DNA of 64,000 nucleotides from JBDRRP01 sp964446485 (GTDB lineage: Bacteria > Desulfobacterota > Desulfobacteria > Desulfobacterales > JBDRRP01). The position numbers and the translations under genes are program-made. Of this stretch, positions 61,060 through 64,000 are shown piece after piece; position 1 is the stretch's first letter; every line of letters starts with the position of its first letter. The notes beneath the pieces are model-generated. The model ran no database searches and was not told the origin of the DNA. It saw only the letters and a list, made by a program, of their open reading frames with translations. The stretch spans positions 1 through 64,000 of the forward strand of contig CAYUOU010000005.1 in the NCBI GenBank assembly GCA_964446485.1, given 5' to 3'.

Positions 61060-62454
61060 ATGAAACCCATCATCGCCATTGTCGGACGGCCGAACGTGGG
61101 CAAGTCCACGCTGTTCAACCGCCTCACGGGGACCCGTGACGCACTGGTGGACGACCGCCCCGGGGTGACCCGCGATCGCCACTACGGCGACGCCGAATGG
61201 GACGGCCGTGCCGTGATACTGGTCGATACCGGCGGCTTCGCCGCGCCGGGGGAAGACCCCTTCGCCGAGCAGATCCGACAGCAGGTATTGGTGGCCATTT
61301 CGGATGCCGATGCCGTCATCCTGCTTTTCGACGGAAAACACGGCCTCTCCCCCTTCGACCGCGAAATGGTGGGCCTCACCCGCCAGCTTTCCAAACCGGT
61401 GTATTATGCGGTGAACAAAGTCGACGACGTTCACCAGGAGAGGGCCCTGGCCGATTTCTATGCATTGGGCATAGAGACGCTCTACCCGGTGTCGGCGGAG
61501 CACAAATACGGGCTCATGGACCTCATGGATGCCGTTGTGGGGGCGTTCCCTGCGGCGGCGGCGACGCCGGCAAGCGACGGGGTGCGTGTGGCTGTCGTGG
61601 GTCGGCCCAATGCGGGCAAGTCCTCCCTGATCAACCGACTCCTGGGAAAGGACCGGTTGGTGGTGAGTGATGTGCCCGGGACCACCCGGGATGCCGTGGA
61701 CAGCATCTGCAAGGCCTACGGTAAGTCCTATTGTCTTGTGGACACCGCCGGTATCCGCCGAAAGGGAAGGGTGCAGGTGCATCTTGAGAAAGTGTCCGTC
61801 GTCAAGGCCCTGAGAAGCCTCTCCCGGTGTGATGTGGCGCTCATCGTGCTGGACGCCGCCGAGGGGGTCACCGAGCAGGACATCACCATCGCGGGGTATG
61901 CCGAGGACCGGGGGTGCGGCTGCGTGTTTTTGCTCAACAAGTGGGACCTGGTGGAAAAGGATCACACGACCGTCGCCAAATTCACGGAGCGGCTGCGGGA
62001 TGCCGCCAAGTTTTTACACTATGCACCGGTCATTACCGTGTCAGCCCTCACCGGGCAGCGCATGCACCGGATTTTCGAGGCCATCGACACCGTTTATGAC
62101 CAGTACTCTCGGCGCATCGGCACCGGCCCGCTGAACCGGATCCTCCAAGAGGCCGTGGAGAGAAACGAACCTTCCCTTCACCAGGGCCGCCGCATCAAGT
62201 TCTACTACGCCACGCAATCCGCCACCCAGCCGCCCGCCTTCGTACTTTTTGTGAACTATCCGGAGGCGGTGCATTTTTCCTATCGGCGTTATCTGATGAA
62301 CCGTATCCGGGAGGGTACGGGACTCCACCAGACGCCCCTTCAGCTGGTGTTCCGAGAGCGTTCGGGCCGCAAGACCTTCACCGATCGAAAGAAACGTTCC
62401 ACCGATGCGGGCCGCCGCAAATCCCAACGCCGGCGCGCCCAGCGCAGGCGATAG
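61060..62454 (+). CDS. der: GTPase Der (EngA)
   Basis: A ribosome-assembly GTPase with two tandem G domains: GRPNVGKSTLFNRL near residue 8 and GRPNAGKSSLINRL near residue 180, each with a DTGG/DTAG switch and an NKxD motif (VNKVDD, LNKWDL). A KH-like domain follows. The 464-residue length is normal, with a basic tail (KRRAQRRR-type) that probably binds rRNA. High confidence. Confidence 0.97.
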   Translation: MKPIIAIVGRPNVGKSTLFNRLTGTRDALVDDRPGVTRDRHYGDAEWDGRAVILVDTGGFAAPGEDPFAEQIRQQVLVAISDADAVILLFDGKHGLSPFDREMVGLTRQLSKPVYYAVNKVDDVHQERALADFYALGIETLYPVSAEHKYGLMDLMDAVVGAFPAAAATPASDGVRVAVVGRPNAGKSSLINRLLGKDRLVVSDVPGTTRDAVDSICKAYGKSYCLVDTAGIRRKGRVQVHLEKVSVVKALRSLSRCDVALIVLDAAEGVTEQDITIAGYAEDRGCGCVFLLNKWDLVEKDHTTVAKFTERLRDAAKFLHYAPVITVSALTGQRMHRIFEAIDTVYDQYSRRIGTGPLNRILQEAVERNEPSLHQGRRIKFYYATQSATQPPAFVLFVNYPEAVHFSYRRYLMNRIREGTGLHQTPLQLVFRERSGRKTFTDRKKRSTDAGRRKSQRRRAQRRR

Positions 62455-62468
62455 AAGGAGACGATCTC

Positions 62469-63863
62469 GTGGATCTTTTCGAGCAGGCCGGCCGGCAGGC
62501 AACGGCTGCCGAACGCCCCCTTGCCGAACGCATGCGGCCCCGGACATTGGATGACTTCATCGGGCAGCAGGCGGTGGTTGGGCCCGGCGCGGTGATCCGC
62601 ACCGCCATTGAGAACGACCGAATTTTCTCAATGATTTTCTGGGGCCCGCCGGGGTGTGGTAAAACCACCCTGGCGCGAATCATTGCCCGGGTGACCCGCG
62701 CCCATGTGGTGGCTTTCTCCGCTGTTCTTTCCGGCGTGCGCGAGATTCGCGCCGTGGTGACCGAGGCCAAACAGCAGTTGCACCTGCACCGCCGGCGCAC
62801 CATTTTATTCGTTGATGAAATCCACCGCTTCAACAAAGCCCAGCAGGACGCCTTTTTGCACCATGTGGAAAGCGGTCTCATCACACTCATCGGTGCAACC
62901 ACCGAAAATCCGTCCTTCGAGGTGATTCCGGCCCTCATGAGCCGCTGCCGGGTCATTGTCCTATCGGCCCTCGGTGCCGAGGAACTGCGGGCCGTGCTCC
63001 AGCGTGCCATCGAGGATCGAGACCATGGCCTGGGCGGCCGGCAGGTGAAATTCGCCGACGCGGTCCTGGATTACCTGGTGGGGGCGGCAGACGGGGATTT
63101 GCGCTACGCGCTGAACAGCCTTGAGATTGTGGCCGACATGGCCATGGCCGGACCGGCGGCGGCGCAGGACGCGGCACCTGTCGTCGTCGATGTTGCCGAC
63201 GCCGAACGGGCGCTTCAGCGAAAGGCCCTCCGCTACGACAAATCCGGTGAGGCGCATTACAACCTCATTTCCGCACTCCACAAAAGCCTGCGGGGCAGTG
63301 ACCCGGATGCCGCCGTCTATTGGCTGACGCGGATGCTGGATGCCGGGGAGGACCCGTTGTACATCGGCCGGCGCATGGTGCGCTTTGCCTCGGAGGACGT
63401 GGGCAACGCCGATCCCTACGCACTAACGCTCACCATGGACGCCCTGGCCGCCTATCGCCTGCTGGGCCTCCCCGAAGGAGCGCTCGCTTTGGTGCAGGCA
63501 GCCGTCTATCTGGCGACGGCGCCCAAGAGCAACCGGCTCTATAGCGCCCATAAACGCGCCGAAGCGCTGGTTGCCCGCACCGGATCCCAGCCGGTGCCGC
63601 TGCATCTCCGGAATGCGCCCACCGGGTTGATGAAGTCTCTGGGCTACGGCAAGGGCTACCAATACGATCCCGACACGGAGGACGGCTATTCCGGTCAGTC
63701 CTACATGCCCGACGACCTCGTCCATGAGAGAATTTACGCCCCCTCCGATTTCGGGTATGAAAAAAAGATCCGCCAGCGGATGGCGCACTGGAGAGACCTC
63801 CGTCGCCGACGGCGGACCCCGAATTCCGACGACGGTGGAGGGCCGGCAGACGCCGCCCCATAG
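62469..63863 (+). CDS. rarA: Replication-associated recombination protein RarA (MgsA)
   Basis: A clamp-loader-like AAA+ ATPase acting at stalled forks. The 464-residue product has LAERMRPRTLDDFIGQQAVVG, Walker A WGPPGCGKTTLARII, Walker B LFVDEIHRFNKAQQDAFL and sensor 1 IGATTENPSFEV, then the C-terminal tetramerisation part (LPEGALALVQAAVYLATAPKSNR). It starts at a GTG preceded by GAAGGAG at 10 bases. High confidence. Confidence 0.96.
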   Translation: MDLFEQAGRQATAAERPLAERMRPRTLDDFIGQQAVVGPGAVIRTAIENDRIFSMIFWGPPGCGKTTLARIIARVTRAHVVAFSAVLSGVREIRAVVTEAKQQLHLHRRRTILFVDEIHRFNKAQQDAFLHHVESGLITLIGATTENPSFEVIPALMSRCRVIVLSALGAEELRAVLQRAIEDRDHGLGGRQVKFADAVLDYLVGAADGDLRYALNSLEIVADMAMAGPAAAQDAAPVVVDVADAERALQRKALRYDKSGEAHYNLISALHKSLRGSDPDAAVYWLTRMLDAGEDPLYIGRRMVRFASEDVGNADPYALTLTMDALAAYRLLGLPEGALALVQAAVYLATAPKSNRLYSAHKRAEALVARTGSQPVPLHLRNAPTGLMKSLGYGKGYQYDPDTEDGYSGQSYMPDDLVHERIYAPSDFGYEKKIRQRMAHWRDLRRRRRTPNSDDGGGPADAAP

Positions 63864-63953
63864 GCCCATGAATCCTTTTCGCCCATTCCGGCTTGATGGG
63901 ATGAGTAAAATGGGTCCGTTGCCACGAACCGATCTACCACGGGAGACAACGCC

Positions 63954-64000
63954 ATGAGGCTAATCACGCGTTCCGATTTTGACGGACTGGTTTGTGCCGC
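63954..64000 (+). CDS. Partial gene, probable DHH-family phosphoesterase (first 15 codons)
   Basis: Only MRLITRSDFDGLVCA is in the window before it is cut at the right edge. The SDFDGL motif is the DHD-type first metal motif of DHH phosphoesterases/exopolyphosphatases, many of which begin this way. GGGAG lies 10 bases upstream. The rest of the gene cannot be judged. Confidence 0.55.
   Translation, partial: MRLITRSDFDGLVCA

Noticed and set aside
1..64000. CRISPR array, tRNA, rRNA, IS transposase or prophage genes
   Set aside because: No spaced direct repeats, TPsiC-loop patterns, rRNA stretches or transposase motifs were recognised by eye; a search with tRNAscan-SE and CRISPR tools would settle it.

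Overview
The window reads as chromosomal DNA of a Gram-negative, moderately high-GC bacterium, most likely a sulfate-reducer-type deltaproteobacterium (Desulfobacterota). That placement is inferred from gene content and order, not from a database search. It rests on lptD and two genes for an amino-Kdo sugar (outer membrane with LPS), the order HU - holB - PSP1/RicT - metG, RNase J beside FtsK, a cysteine synthase/CysRS fusion, several small proteins typical of that phylum, and dispersed TGTCATTCCGAG-type repeats.

Layout. 1-6.6 kb: repeats, a YjbQ-family gene, a small winged-helix-like gene, eno, a LolA-like gene and pyrG. 5.5-21.2 kb: the accessory part and most interesting region. A nucleotidyltransferase-like gene faces a giant exported protein of about 3,380 residues, built of an IgGFc-binding-like N-terminus, eight DUF11-type repeats, a dockerin-like stretch and a C-terminal gingipain-type (C25) peptidase domain. 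It is followed with almost no spacing by a PqqD-like protein, a radical SAM/SPASM protein, a 62-residue cysteine-containing peptide, an unknown protein, an HprK-like kinase and a signal-peptidase-like protein. This looks like an uncharacterised ribosomally made, radical-SAM-modified peptide system. 21.4-25.5 kb: a 1,249-residue GlmS-like protein flanked by two copies of the dispersed repeat.

25.5-36.5 kb is a long minus-strand run: lptD, a NusG paralogue, an HU-like gene, holB, ricT, metG, a transpeptidase, kdnA and kdnB. KdnA and KdnB predict that the LPS carries 8-amino-Kdo. 36.8-46.5 kb is on the plus strand: surE, tmk, the cysK-CysRS fusion (whose KMSKS motif is lost), an unknown gene, a ferredoxin, a small hypothetical, RNase J and ftsK. 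46.6-52.5 kb: two methyltransferases, a glycosyltransferase, an HMG-CoA-lyase-like enzyme, a QTMAN-like glycosyltransferase and a cold-shock protein with a TTG start. 52.7-56.3 kb: an HD-GYP response regulator, a DHFR-like reductase, a zinc ribbon, a cupin and a lipoprotein. 56.6-61 kb: a complete aapJQMP amino-acid ABC transporter. The window ends with der, rarA and the first codons of a probable DHH-family phosphoesterase.

No rRNA, tRNA, CRISPR array, transposase or phage gene was recognised.
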